Made by a program: the position numbers and the translations under genes. The notes below the pieces were generated by a model. The model did not search any database. It was not told where the DNA came from and saw only the letters and a program-made list of their open reading frames with translations. From a bacterium (lineage in GTDB: Bacteria > Elusimicrobiota > Elusimicrobia > UBA1565 > UBA9628): a DNA stretch of 28,290 bases. This document shows positions 1-7,493 of the stretch, in pieces. The stretch covers positions 1 to 28,290 of the forward strand of contig JAJYOT010000022.1 of NCBI GenBank assembly GCA_021796015.1. Direction: 5' to 3'. The stretch's first letter is position 1, and each line of letters begins with the position of its first letter.

Positions 1-7
1 TAAGGGC

Positions 8-105
8 TTGGAAAGGATTCGAAGCTGACGGCAAAAAGCCAACGATTTGGCTTTTTGGCCGCAGCGGGCTCCGAGGGAAGAGGAGCGACGGATGAGCGGG
101 AATCC
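8..105 (+). repeat. 98-bp dispersed repeat unit, copy A
   Basis: This segment matches, with many substitutions but almost no length change, the reverse complement of 13759-13856. Both begin TTGGAAA(A)GGATTCGAAGC, contain a central hairpin, and end TGAGCGGGAATCC. The hairpin here has a perfect 10-bp stem (33-42 with 47-56) and the loop CGAT. In copy B the stem is 8 bp with a four-base loop. The start (GGATTCGAA) and end (AATCC) each resemble part of a tRNA T-arm. No real gene covers 1-187; the open frame that begins here on the plus strand runs antisense to the next gene and looks spurious. Confidence 0.6.
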
Positions 106-145
106 GACCGAGCTTAGGCGAGGAAGTGTCGCCTCCAAATTCCGT

Positions 146-174
146 ACGGAAAGCGGCCCCCCCTTCCGTTTTAT
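146..174 (+). terminator. possible weak hairpin terminator (plus strand)
   Basis: ACGGAA (146-151) pairs with TTCCGT (164-169) around a 12-base C-rich loop and is followed by TTTAT. It could end plus-strand transcription entering from the left of the window. Read on the minus strand the hairpin is not followed by a U-run, so it is not a convincing terminator for the gene ending at 188. A second small hairpin (116-121 with 129-134) lies just upstream. The evidence is weak. Confidence 0.25.
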
Positions 175-187
175 AAGCCTGCTTCAA

Positions 188-2593
188 TCATTGAGTGTAT
201 TGATTGATCAATTTCTGCGCGGCACTAATGTTCGAACTTTGCTGGCCTCCCTGCGAATTGTCGGTGTTAATTTGTTGTTTGTCCGCGTTGAGTTGATTCT
301 GGGCATTGGTAATAGTTTGTTGGTCCGAGTTCACCGCTTGCTGGGCCGTGGATATATTGTTGACTTGTTTTTGCGCGGTGGCAAGGTTAGTCTGAAGGGT
401 CGCGAGCTTTTGTTGATCCGATGTAAGTTGAGCAGGATCAGACCCCGATGCGTTGTCTTGGTGAATTTGCTGTTCCAGGGTCGCTATTTGAGACTGATCC
501 GTAGCCACTGTTTGTTTGGCATTTTGATCAGTGGTAAGAGTTGCCTGGTCCGTCGCTAATTGCCCTCCTTGGCTGTTTTGTCCTTGATACTGAGTGAGAA
601 GCGCTTGCTGGGTGCTTTCATCCGTTTTAAGTTGGCTAATCTGTTGGGTATTTTGCGTTGAATCTGTTTGCGTTTGCTTAACTTCTTGCTGAAGGTTTGG
701 AATCAAGGTATTGCTGATTTGACCTTGATCGTTTGAGATTTGGCTGTTGTCGGAGCTAATTTGAGAGTTATCCTGGGAAATTTGAGCGTTGAGTTGTTCC
801 GCTGTTTTCCCCGTCGCTCCCGATAGTTTGGATTGATCTTGGGCAATTTGAGCATTATCCGATGCGATTTGACTATTATCGGAACTAATCTGGGATTGCA
901 GATTATTAATTTGATTTTCAGTATTTTGCATGTTTTGATTGTCTACTTGGAGATTGGATTGAACGGGGTTTGTGTGCGAAACCGAAGGTCCAATCATGGC
1001 AAATAGGGCTATGCCTATGGGGGCAAGAGCCGTCCACAGATATCCACCGCTAAAAACCCCAAAGAACCCAATCGCATCTCCAACAATGGTGGCTATACTC
1101 GCAATGCCAAGAGCGAGGGCTTCTTGGTGGCCGCCCATTTGTCCCGCAATTCTGGCCATATTCCCAACTGTCAATGCCATTCCTATGGAGACGACCAACG
1201 CGGCTGCTCCCATTGCATACTCGAAGCCTTGGAAGACCGGATCTGCAAGTGCTTGCGCGCAAAGGGCTGCACCCAGAGCCATTAGGCCTGCGGCGGCGGC
1301 AAGGAGTCCAATGGCCGCAGTGACTTCTCCTTTCCACGGAGTCACTTCCTGCGAGGGAGGAGATTGATAATTATCGCACGTGCATTGTCCGCCTGTCGTT
1401 GTGTCCGCGACTCCTCCGCCTTGAATTTGGGCGGCATTACAGGCTTGTGCGATGTCGCAAAGAGGCGTCGTTGTATTTGTTCCCGCTGTTCCCGCATTCC
1501 CGTTCTGCCCACCCCCGCCGCCCATCATGGACGGGGTATTTCCGCCCACGGAACTCGCGGAATCCGCGCTCCCAGTCGTGATGCCTCCTTGAGAAACGCC
1601 GCCGCCGGAGGTCATTTGATTGTCAAATTGATTGATGGCGTTCTGGGCGCTGTCTGAATAGCTCGAACCGTTCATCGCGCTGTTGTAGCCCACGGCGCTC
1701 CGTAAAGCCGCCAAACTGCGGCCGTTGTTAAAAGCCCGTCCGCCTCTAAAACCCATGCTCCCCATGTTAATCGGTGCGCTCCGAACCGACATGGCTGTCA
1801 CCGTAGGATCGGGAGCCCAGGCAACCGCGTTTTTTGCCGCGGCCGCTTCTTGCGCGGCTTGAGCGGCGTATTGAGGCGCCGCCCCCGCTCCTCCAACGGG
1901 AGCGCCGCCTCCAAAAGAAGAGGCGGAAGGCATGGCTAAACTTCCCGGATTTGGGGCTTTGCCGCTTCCTGGAGTTGGAATATTGGGGGCTACAGTTTTC
2001 CCTAAATTAGCTGTTTTGGCGGATGCGGCTGTGGTCGTGTTATTTCCGGCCACGGTGTTGGCCCCCACCCCAATAGAACCGGTCGGATTATTGGCGATGC
2101 CATTAGGGCCCACGGGATGAGCGTTAATTCCGGAAGCGATGGGACCACCATAGGGCGTTTTAAAACTTCCAGTGGCGTTCATCAAGTGATGAGCGGCCAA
2201 AGAGCCTGCGGCTATAACCCCAGTAGTGGCCACCGCCAAAATTGCCTTTCCAACCCAAGGAGAGGCTTCCGCACCCACGCGGGCCGCGACTCTCGCGGCA
2301 AGTTCATCAAATTGTTGGCCTAAGCCTCCGGCTTCCTCCGCAAATTCCCCGGCTCCACGGGCCAAGCCTCCGGCTTCTTCCGCGGCGGAACTGCCGATTT
2401 CTTCCAACACTCCGCCCGCACGAGAGGCGGATGCAAGACCTCCGGCCGCGCCGTCGCCGCCGGTCGCACCGACAAAGGGGGCCTTGATTTTGCTCCAAAG
2501 CCAGGCCAGTCCCGCTCTTTTTTTATCTTTTTTCGCGGGAGAATTGATGATTCCGCCCGGCATTTCTTTTAAATTAATAGTGGCTTTTTTCAT
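188..2593 (-). CDS. Gly/Ala-rich multi-span membrane protein with long C-terminal coiled-coil tail
   Basis: I do not recognise the family. The 801-residue protein starts with a short basic segment (KKDKKRAGLAWLWSKIK, residues 21-37), then an Ala/Gly/Glu-rich stretch and a first hydrophobic segment (about 115-136). A long Gly/Ser/Asn/Ala-rich linker with few charges follows. Cysteines cluster at 379-406, and further hydrophobic segments lie at about 423-448, 457-480 and 494-537. The last 250 or so residues are Gln/Asn/Ser/Asp/Thr-rich in near-heptad repeats (QISSDNS, QIASDNA, QIAQDQS), predicting an extended coiled coil. Residues 1-540 are paralogous to the upstream gene: basic start with W-LW-KI, GPIAS after the first membrane segment, QAAQEAA, NAINQ, and GGHxxxL between late membrane segments. 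The stop of the upstream gene is one base away, and its last codons supply the ribosome site GGAGG before this ATG. A structural or surface-associated role is only a guess. Confidence 0.8.
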   Translation of the reverse strand: MKKATINLKEMPGGIINSPAKKDKKRAGLAWLWSKIKAPFVGATGGDGAAGGLASASRAGGVLEEIGSSAAEEAGGLARGAGEFAEEAGGLGQQFDELAARVAARVGAEASPWVGKAILAVATTGVIAAGSLAAHHLMNATGSFKTPYGGPIASGINAHPVGPNGIANNPTGSIGVGANTVAGNNTTTAASAKTANLGKTVAPNIPTPGSGKAPNPGSLAMPSASSFGGGAPVGGAGAAPQYAAQAAQEAAAAKNAVAWAPDPTVTAMSVRSAPINMGSMGFRGGRAFNNGRSLAALRSAVGYNSAMNGSSYSDSAQNAINQFDNQMTSGGGVSQGGITTGSADSASSVGGNTPSMMGGGGGQNGNAGTAGTNTTTPLCDIAQACNAAQIQGGGVADTTTGGQCTCDNYQSPPSQEVTPWKGEVTAAIGLLAAAAGLMALGAALCAQALADPVFQGFEYAMGAAALVVSIGMALTVGNMARIAGQMGGHQEALALGIASIATIVGDAIGFFGVFSGGYLWTALAPIGIALFAMIGPSVSHTNPVQSNLQVDNQNMQNTENQINNLQSQISSDNSQIASDNAQIAQDQSKLSGATGKTAEQLNAQISQDNSQISSDNSQISNDQGQISNTLIPNLQQEVKQTQTDSTQNTQQISQLKTDESTQQALLTQYQGQNSQGGQLATDQATLTTDQNAKQTVATDQSQIATLEQQIHQDNASGSDPAQLTSDQQKLATLQTNLATAQKQVNNISTAQQAVNSDQQTITNAQNQLNADKQQINTDNSQGGQQSSNISAAQKLINQYTQ

Positions 2594-2594
2594 A

Positions 2595-4151
2595 TTAGCC
2601 TCCGAGAAGCTTCGTGATCATTATACCTACGGATCCGACACCCAATATGGCGTATTCCCAAGCGGAAGACAAATCTCCCGCTTCATCTAGCCACATGGTG
2701 GCTCCCATAGCCGCGATAGCGCCACCCATGATCGCGGTTTCAAGACTCTGAGAATGACCGCCCTCGCTCCCAATTTTGAAACCCAAATAGGTCACGTAGG
2801 CACCCATGGCAAAGACTATTGCCGCCATTGTGTCTATTACCGTTTCCCATGCCAGCGCGTCCAACGTTCCGACGATGGGAATTGACAATTCCTGCCAATA
2901 AATGGCGATGAGAAGCAAAGCGATCGGCACCATGCCGCTGGCCGCTTCGATCAAGAGATTGGCCGTCGCAAGATCATTTTGCCACGGGCTGGCATTATTA
3001 CCTGGTCCAGGCGTGAACCCTGGAACGCAAGCCCCGCCGTTTGAGACATATCCCTTTTGAATTTGATCGGCGGAACAAACGTTGGAAATATCTCCGGCCG
3101 CGTTGGCGTAATTTCCGCCAGTTCCGCCGCCGCCGCTTGAAGCGTTGGCCGGCGGCGGATTATCCGCAGTACCGGCATCGGCGCCGCCCATGGAAATTCC
3201 CTGACCGCTATTGACGATGGGAGCGTTTTGCCATTGATTGATGGCGTTTCCAGCTGCGGAATCGCAAGAAGAATCGCCCGAGGCGCAACCGGAGGCGGAA
3301 GCGTCCATGGGATGAACATATTCGGACATTCCGCGAAGGCCCCCGTAAGAACGGCTAAAACCCCGGCCCTTGGTTCCAATGGAAACGCCGGCGACAAGGT
3401 AGGGTGATAAAGCAGTGGCGACCATCGGGGTGACCGCGATTTTATTGTTGGCGCTAAAACCTCCGTTTTTAACCAAGGCCGCTTCTTGGGCCGCTTGACC
3501 GGCTTCTTTGAGAGATTGCGCGGCTACGGGGCCGCCGTCATTTAAGTCGGTACTTAATTTGGCGGAGGGAAGTCCGTTAAAAGCGGAAGGAAAAGCCGAT
3601 GTTTTCCCGGAGTTTTTCGCGGAAGCGGCGTTTCCCGTCTTCCCGGAGTTGGGAGAAGCTGATTTTCCCGCGCTTGAGGATAAGGAAGAAGCGGAATTTC
3701 CAGATCCCAAGGAATTGTTGTTGGAATGAGAAGCTCCATATTGCGGCCTAAAAATATGAATCATGGACGCAATTGGGCCAAAATGCGGGCCGCCTTGCGC
3801 GGATGAATTTGAAAATGCGTGAGAAAGCCCGAGCGCCCCGGCGGCGAAAACCCCCATTCCTGCCGCCGCGAGAGCCGCGCGCGTCGCCCAAACTGAACTT
3901 TGAGAGGCGGGAATGGCGGCTTGAGGGCTGAGAACGGAAACTCGTCCAAGGCCTTGGCCTGCTTCAAGAGCTTCCGCCGCCGCCCGTGACGCGGCAGAGG
4001 TCGCCGCGCCGCTTTCCGTTCCAGCTCCTTCGGAAACAAGCCCCAAGGCGGAGCGGATTTTATTCCACAGAAGCCAAAAGCCGCCGCCTTTTTTGTCGCG
4101 CTTTTTTCGGCGCAACGCCCGCCTGGCCTCGATGATATCTGTTTTAGGCAT
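2595..4151 (-). CDS. Ala/Gly/Ser-rich multi-span membrane protein, paralogue of the 188-2593 product
   Basis: This 518-residue protein has no family I recognise. It opens with a strongly basic segment (residues 9-21) and GFWLLWNKIRS, then a hydrophobic segment (about 88-110), a Ser/Ala/Asn/Lys-rich low-complexity linker with GPIAS at 125-129, and QAAQEAA further on. Cys pairs occur in the middle (GCASGDSSCDSA and a later pair before the membrane block). Four hydrophobic segments close the protein (about 398-420, 435-457, 469-486, 493-515), with GGHSQSL between the second and third. The downstream paralogue shares this order but adds a coiled-coil tail. It starts 8 bases after the kinase stop, with the ribosome site GAGGAAATT directly before ATG. 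The layout (cytoplasmic basic tip, one span, low-complexity domain, then several spans) suggests an envelope protein, possibly a substrate or partner of the kinase in the same operon. Confidence 0.8.
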   Translation of the reverse strand: MPKTDIIEARRALRRKKRDKKGGGFWLLWNKIRSALGLVSEGAGTESGAATSAASRAAAEALEAGQGLGRVSVLSPQAAIPASQSSVWATRAALAAAGMGVFAAGALGLSHAFSNSSAQGGPHFGPIASMIHIFRPQYGASHSNNNSLGSGNSASSLSSSAGKSASPNSGKTGNAASAKNSGKTSAFPSAFNGLPSAKLSTDLNDGGPVAAQSLKEAGQAAQEAALVKNGGFSANNKIAVTPMVATALSPYLVAGVSIGTKGRGFSRSYGGLRGMSEYVHPMDASASGCASGDSSCDSAAGNAINQWQNAPIVNSGQGISMGGADAGTADNPPPANASSGGGGTGGNYANAAGDISNVCSADQIQKGYVSNGGACVPGFTPGPGNNASPWQNDLATANLLIEAASGMVPIALLLIAIYWQELSIPIVGTLDALAWETVIDTMAAIVFAMGAYVTYLGFKIGSEGGHSQSLETAIMGGAIAAMGATMWLDEAGDLSSAWEYAILGVGSVGIMITKLLGG

Positions 4152-4159
4152 AATTTCCT

Positions 4160-6556
4160 CTAGGCCGCGACTCCGGCCGTTTTTTCCAGTTCCGACATAA
4201 ATTCCCGGGCGCTTTTAAAGCGCGAATTTGGATTTGGATCAAAGGCGCGGTTAAAAACAGGGTCAAGCCCTTGAGGCAAACCAAAACTTGAAATTGGAGG
4301 ATAAACGCGTTTAATCTTATTGACCGTCCCAGAGGGGGTCGCCGTAAACGGCAGTTGGCCGGAAAGAGATTCATAGACGCAGACCGCCAGACCGTAAATA
4401 TCCGATTCCCTGGAGACAAACCCGTCTTGCGTTTCCGGCGCCATATAAGCCGGAGTTCCGACGATGGTCCTGGTCATTTGTGAAGTCATTGACGGATCCT
4501 TGGCCTCTCGGGCGACGCCAAAATCCATGACATGAACAACGCCGTTATTTCCGATCATGATGTTGGAAGGCTTCATGTCGCGGTGGATAATGCCTTTGCT
4601 ATGAGCATAGTCCAAGGCCTGGGCCACCGGTTTAAAAACCTGAAAAACTTGGGGAAGACTCAGCTTTCGCCTCTGGGTCCACTCCTCCAAGGTCTTTCCT
4701 TCGATAAACTCAAAGACGAGATAGACTTCTTCCTTTTCCTCGGCGATGGAATAAATGCGAAGAATGTTGGGGTGGTCTAAGGAAGCTACGAGGCGCGCTT
4801 CGGACAAGAAACGCGCTTTTTCCTGGGGGTTGCCCGCTAAATCTTCTCTTAAATGCTTGATAGCAACTTTGCGGCCTAAATTGACATCGGCGCCCTCATA
4901 GACGAGCCCCATTCCTCCGGAACCAATTCGGCGGGTGATTTGGTATTGTCCGGCGATACGATTGGCGGAAAGAATCCTGGTTTTTCCCTCGGACTCAGGC
5001 AATGGCATTTCGGGTTTGGCACGAGTCAAAGTTTTTTTGCCCCCCAAAAACATGAAGCCGGACAAGGACAAAAGAATAATTCCTAAAATCATTTTTCCAC
5101 GCGTGTTTAACTCTGGAATCCAGGAAAGAGCTAAGAGGCTAAGTTTAGAATGTCCTTTTTTGCCGGGGCTATTAAACAAAAGCCTGAGATCGGAATTTGC
5201 GGGTAAATTCGCGGCCTTTTCAGCAAGTTTCTGATATTTTAAATCAAGTTCCGCGGCTCTTTTAAGAGAATCAATAACTCCGTTTCTGTCTCCCACTCCT
5301 GCTAAGGCCATGGCGCGGCTGTAATAGCCCTCCGCATTTTGGGGGTTTCCCTCAAGAGCGACATTGGAAGCGGCCAGAGCCTTGCGATAACGCCCTTGTC
5401 TTGAAAGATATTGCGAGCGCAAGTTTAAAAGTTGGGTATTTCTTGGAGAAACTTTAAGGCCCGCATTCACCCTACTTAAAGCGTTGCCGTAATCTCCCAT
5501 TCCGGCGTAGGCTTGAGCGGCGAGAAGGTTCGCCGCAAGGTCTGAGGGATTAGCTTTAAGCGCTTCATCGGCCCCGGCCAAGGCGTCGCGGTAATTTCCC
5601 ATGTGAAAAGCGAGATTAGCGTCCAAAGGGACGGATGAAGGCAGGGCGCTTGCGAGAGAAGGCGAAGAACTTGCTTTAGAACTTGCGCTTTGCGCGCCAC
5701 TATAGCTGTTGGATTGAAAAAGCACGGAAGAGCTTGGCGCTGCGTTAGAGGGTAAAGACTCATCGACTCTTGGGTTTCTTCCTTGCGAAAGACCGTAAAT
5801 CGCCAAAGCGGTCTTATCCTTAGGATGGTTTTGCAATACTTCTTGAGCGGCGGAGGCCGCTTCCGGATAGTTGCCGGTTTGAAAGGCCGCCTGGGCAAGT
5901 AAGGTTTGGGCGGAAGCGTTTTGAGGATCCATTTTGGTCGCCGCCTTGGCGTCTTTAAGAGCGGCTTTATTGTCCCCGGAAGAAGAGGCGATGCGCCCCT
6001 GAAGAAGATAATCCGCGGGTGTCGGCGCTACGGAACTGTAAGCGCCTCCAGGAGCGAAAGACTTAATAAAGGCTTTCCCATACCCGTCGGCTTTAATAAT
6101 CGCCGAAAGAAAAGGGTCTCCTGTTTTTGGGTTTTGTTGGATGGCTTCTAAATTCCGCGCGCTTTCTCGACCAAAGACCATCATTTTTTGATAAAGATCA
6201 GGATGTTGTTGAGCGGCTTGCGCGATTTCGGGATGGTCTTGATTGGGATGGCTAAAATCAATGTTAGGAATATATTTTCGGATACTGTCTCGAATCGCTT
6301 CTCTGGAGGCGACATACTGATCAAAACTATGAAGTTGCCCGGGAGTGAGCGGACCGTGATAGTCATTTTTCACTTGAAGGACGATAGGAGCCATGTCGTC
6401 ATTTTTGGCGGCGATTTTCATTTCTTCTTTTTGAACCACCAGCGGCGGAAGGTATTGGTTGCTATCAGAGCCTGAATCGGCGAAAGTAAAAGAAGAAAGC
6501 GTCGTCAGTTCAAGCGCCGTTAAAAGAAACGCCCCGAGCAAATATTTTGCTCTCAT
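4160..6556 (-). CDS. Membrane Ser/Thr protein kinase with N-terminal extracytoplasmic TPR domain
   Basis: Residues 1-26 form a signal peptide (MRAKYLLGAFLLTALE...). TPR-like repeats cover about 175-445, broken by a Ser-rich linker near 275-305. One transmembrane segment lies near 489-505, and a complete Hanks-type kinase domain runs from about 538 to 790. Visible kinase motifs are the glycine loop IGSGGMGLVYEG, VAIKHL with the ATP-binding Lys, IIHRDMKPSNIM, DFGVARE and YMAPE, so it should be active. The order sensor-membrane-kinase is reversed compared with PASTA-type kinases, where the kinase is N-terminal. I chose ATG at 6556. The longer frame starts at a TTG (6592) that is itself the first base of a TTGACA -35 box, so it cannot be in the mRNA. 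It is the first gene of a three-gene operon with two paralogous membrane proteins. Confidence 0.88.
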   Translation of the reverse strand: MRAKYLLGAFLLTALELTTLSSFTFADSGSDSNQYLPPLVVQKEEMKIAAKNDDMAPIVLQVKNDYHGPLTPGQLHSFDQYVASREAIRDSIRKYIPNIDFSHPNQDHPEIAQAAQQHPDLYQKMMVFGRESARNLEAIQQNPKTGDPFLSAIIKADGYGKAFIKSFAPGGAYSSVAPTPADYLLQGRIASSSGDNKAALKDAKAATKMDPQNASAQTLLAQAAFQTGNYPEAASAAQEVLQNHPKDKTALAIYGLSQGRNPRVDESLPSNAAPSSSVLFQSNSYSGAQSASSKASSSPSLASALPSSVPLDANLAFHMGNYRDALAGADEALKANPSDLAANLLAAQAYAGMGDYGNALSRVNAGLKVSPRNTQLLNLRSQYLSRQGRYRKALAASNVALEGNPQNAEGYYSRAMALAGVGDRNGVIDSLKRAAELDLKYQKLAEKAANLPANSDLRLLFNSPGKKGHSKLSLLALSWIPELNTRGKMILGIILLSLSGFMFLGGKKTLTRAKPEMPLPESEGKTRILSANRIAGQYQITRRIGSGGMGLVYEGADVNLGRKVAIKHLREDLAGNPQEKARFLSEARLVASLDHPNILRIYSIAEEKEEVYLVFEFIEGKTLEEWTQRRKLSLPQVFQVFKPVAQALDYAHSKGIIHRDMKPSNIMIGNNGVVHVMDFGVAREAKDPSMTSQMTRTIVGTPAYMAPETQDGFVSRESDIYGLAVCVYESLSGQLPFTATPSGTVNKIKRVYPPISSFGLPQGLDPVFNRAFDPNPNSRFKSAREFMSELEKTAGVAA

Positions 6557-6563
6557 ATCTTTA

Positions 6564-6592
6564 AGTGTAAAGCGCGAAGGCCTCGCTGTCAA
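6564..6592 (-). promoter_or_regulatory. sigma70-type promoter of the kinase operon, leaderless geometry
   Basis: Read on the minus strand: TTGACA (6592-6587), a 17-base spacer, then TACACT (6569-6564). Only seven bases separate the -10 box from the ATG at 6556, so transcription should begin at or within a base or two of the start codon. No Shine-Dalgarno sequence lies between. This implies a leaderless mRNA and also decides the start codon of the kinase. Confidence 0.75.
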
Positions 6593-6687
6593 GGGGTTTT
6601 TCCCGTTTTTACCAATTTTTTACTTTTCTAAGGAGATGAGGGCTGCGCCTCTTCTTCATAATTATCGCGGTCGGCGCTGTGAGGAAA

Positions 6688-6710
6688 GGGGACTGTCCCT
6701 AATTATTTTA
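6688..6710. repeat. GGGAC-GTCCC palindromic repeat, copy 1
   Basis: GGGGACTGTCCCTAATTATT lies directly after the stop codon of the EIIA-like gene (minus strand). The core TTAGGGACAGTCCC recurs at 20448-20464, again at the 3' end of a gene and again next to an AATAATT/AATTATT stretch. With a one-base centre it cannot fold as an RNA terminator hairpin. Similar motifs are often seen beside Y1/REP-associated transposases in other bacteria (from memory), but no such gene is present here. The remaining intergenic sequence (about 6593-6687) shows nothing further. Confidence 0.5.
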
Positions 6711-7493
6711 GGTGGGTTTGATAGCGAGATACTCGTAAAGAGAGCGCTCTCCGTAATGGGTGACGGAACGGAAAGTGAGAGAATATCCGGCTTTCGAGAA
6801 AGGCTGTTTTTGAAGCGTGAGATCCTTGAGAGCGCGGTCATTTTCCAAAGCCGCGACTAAATCATTTTTTTCGCTTAGGGCAATCGCTTTATCGGCCATG
6901 ACCAAAATGAGGGCTGTTACGATCGATAACGGTCTTCCTTCCGCAACGACCGGAGAAGCCGAAGCCAGGGCTTCGGCTTGCTTGGCCTCCAGACGAATCA
7001 TGCGCGCTTTCGTGTCCGGAGCGCTTTGATCGATGGAATTTGAGACCCAGTCCAAAAGCCTTTCCCGGACGCTTGCGATATCGGCGGCATTGGCGATTTC
7101 TTGAATCCATCCTTCCCGGCGGACGGCGGCGACCAGAGAAGATACTTCCTTGAGATAATTGCCTTTTTGGGAAACCGGAATATAATACATCGCGACCAAG
7201 TGAACTTTTTTCCCATCGGAAGAGCCGTAGTCGATTCCTTGAGGGCTCCAGCCGAGAGAACACAAAAGCTCGCCTTCTCCCTCGGCTCGTACGTGCGGAC
7301 AAGCCACCCCGAGCCCAATTCCCGTGTTTTGAGCTTTTTCCCGGGCCAGCATCATTTCCGCCAATTCCGGACGAACTCCTAAATCGGGAACCGCTTCGAT
7401 TAAATGCGCGAGATATTCAAGGGCTTTGGCCTTATCGGTTTCCGGGAGCTCGACTAAGCGGCCTTCTTGCAAAGCGTTGAGAAGACTTTTCAT
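6708..7493 (-). CDS. PTS EIIA (fructose/mannitol-type, PtsN-like) domain protein
   Basis: Residues 1-145 or so match the type-2 EIIA fold: a helical start, then GIGLGVACPHVRAEGEG, in which His67 is the expected phosphorylated histidine, then LGWSPQGIDYGSSDGKKVHLVAMYYIP. The C-terminal 110 residues are an extension I do not recognise. No EIIB or EIIC gene is nearby, and the gene closes a glucan/pentose phosphate operon, so a regulatory role like that of EIIA-Ntr is more likely than sugar transport. The start chosen is ATG at 7493, whose ATGA overlaps the TGA of the glucoamylase gene. A TTG at 7505 in the same frame would add four residues. The usual small residue and hydrophobic pattern around the active His (GIAIPH) is altered to GVACPH. 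The stop is followed immediately by a short palindromic repeat. Confidence 0.75.
   Translation of the reverse strand: MKSLLNALQEGRLVELPETDKAKALEYLAHLIEAVPDLGVRPELAEMMLAREKAQNTGIGLGVACPHVRAEGEGELLCSLGWSPQGIDYGSSDGKKVHLVAMYYIPVSQKGNYLKEVSSLVAAVRREGWIQEIANAADIASVRERLLDWVSNSIDQSAPDTKARMIRLEAKQAEALASASPVVAEGRPLSIVTALILVMADKAIALSEKNDLVAALENDRALKDLTLQKQPFSKAGYSLTFRSVTHYGERSLYEYLAIKPT

Noticed and set aside
47..559. Plus-strand open frame of 170 codons at the left edge
   Set aside because: It runs antisense to the coiled-coil end of the 801-residue protein, and its start lies in the repeat unit; the low-complexity sequence opposite keeps it free of stops.
6688..6702. Palindrome after the EIIA-like gene as a transcription terminator
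   Set aside because: The centre is only one base, so no RNA hairpin loop can form, and no U-run follows in the minus direction.
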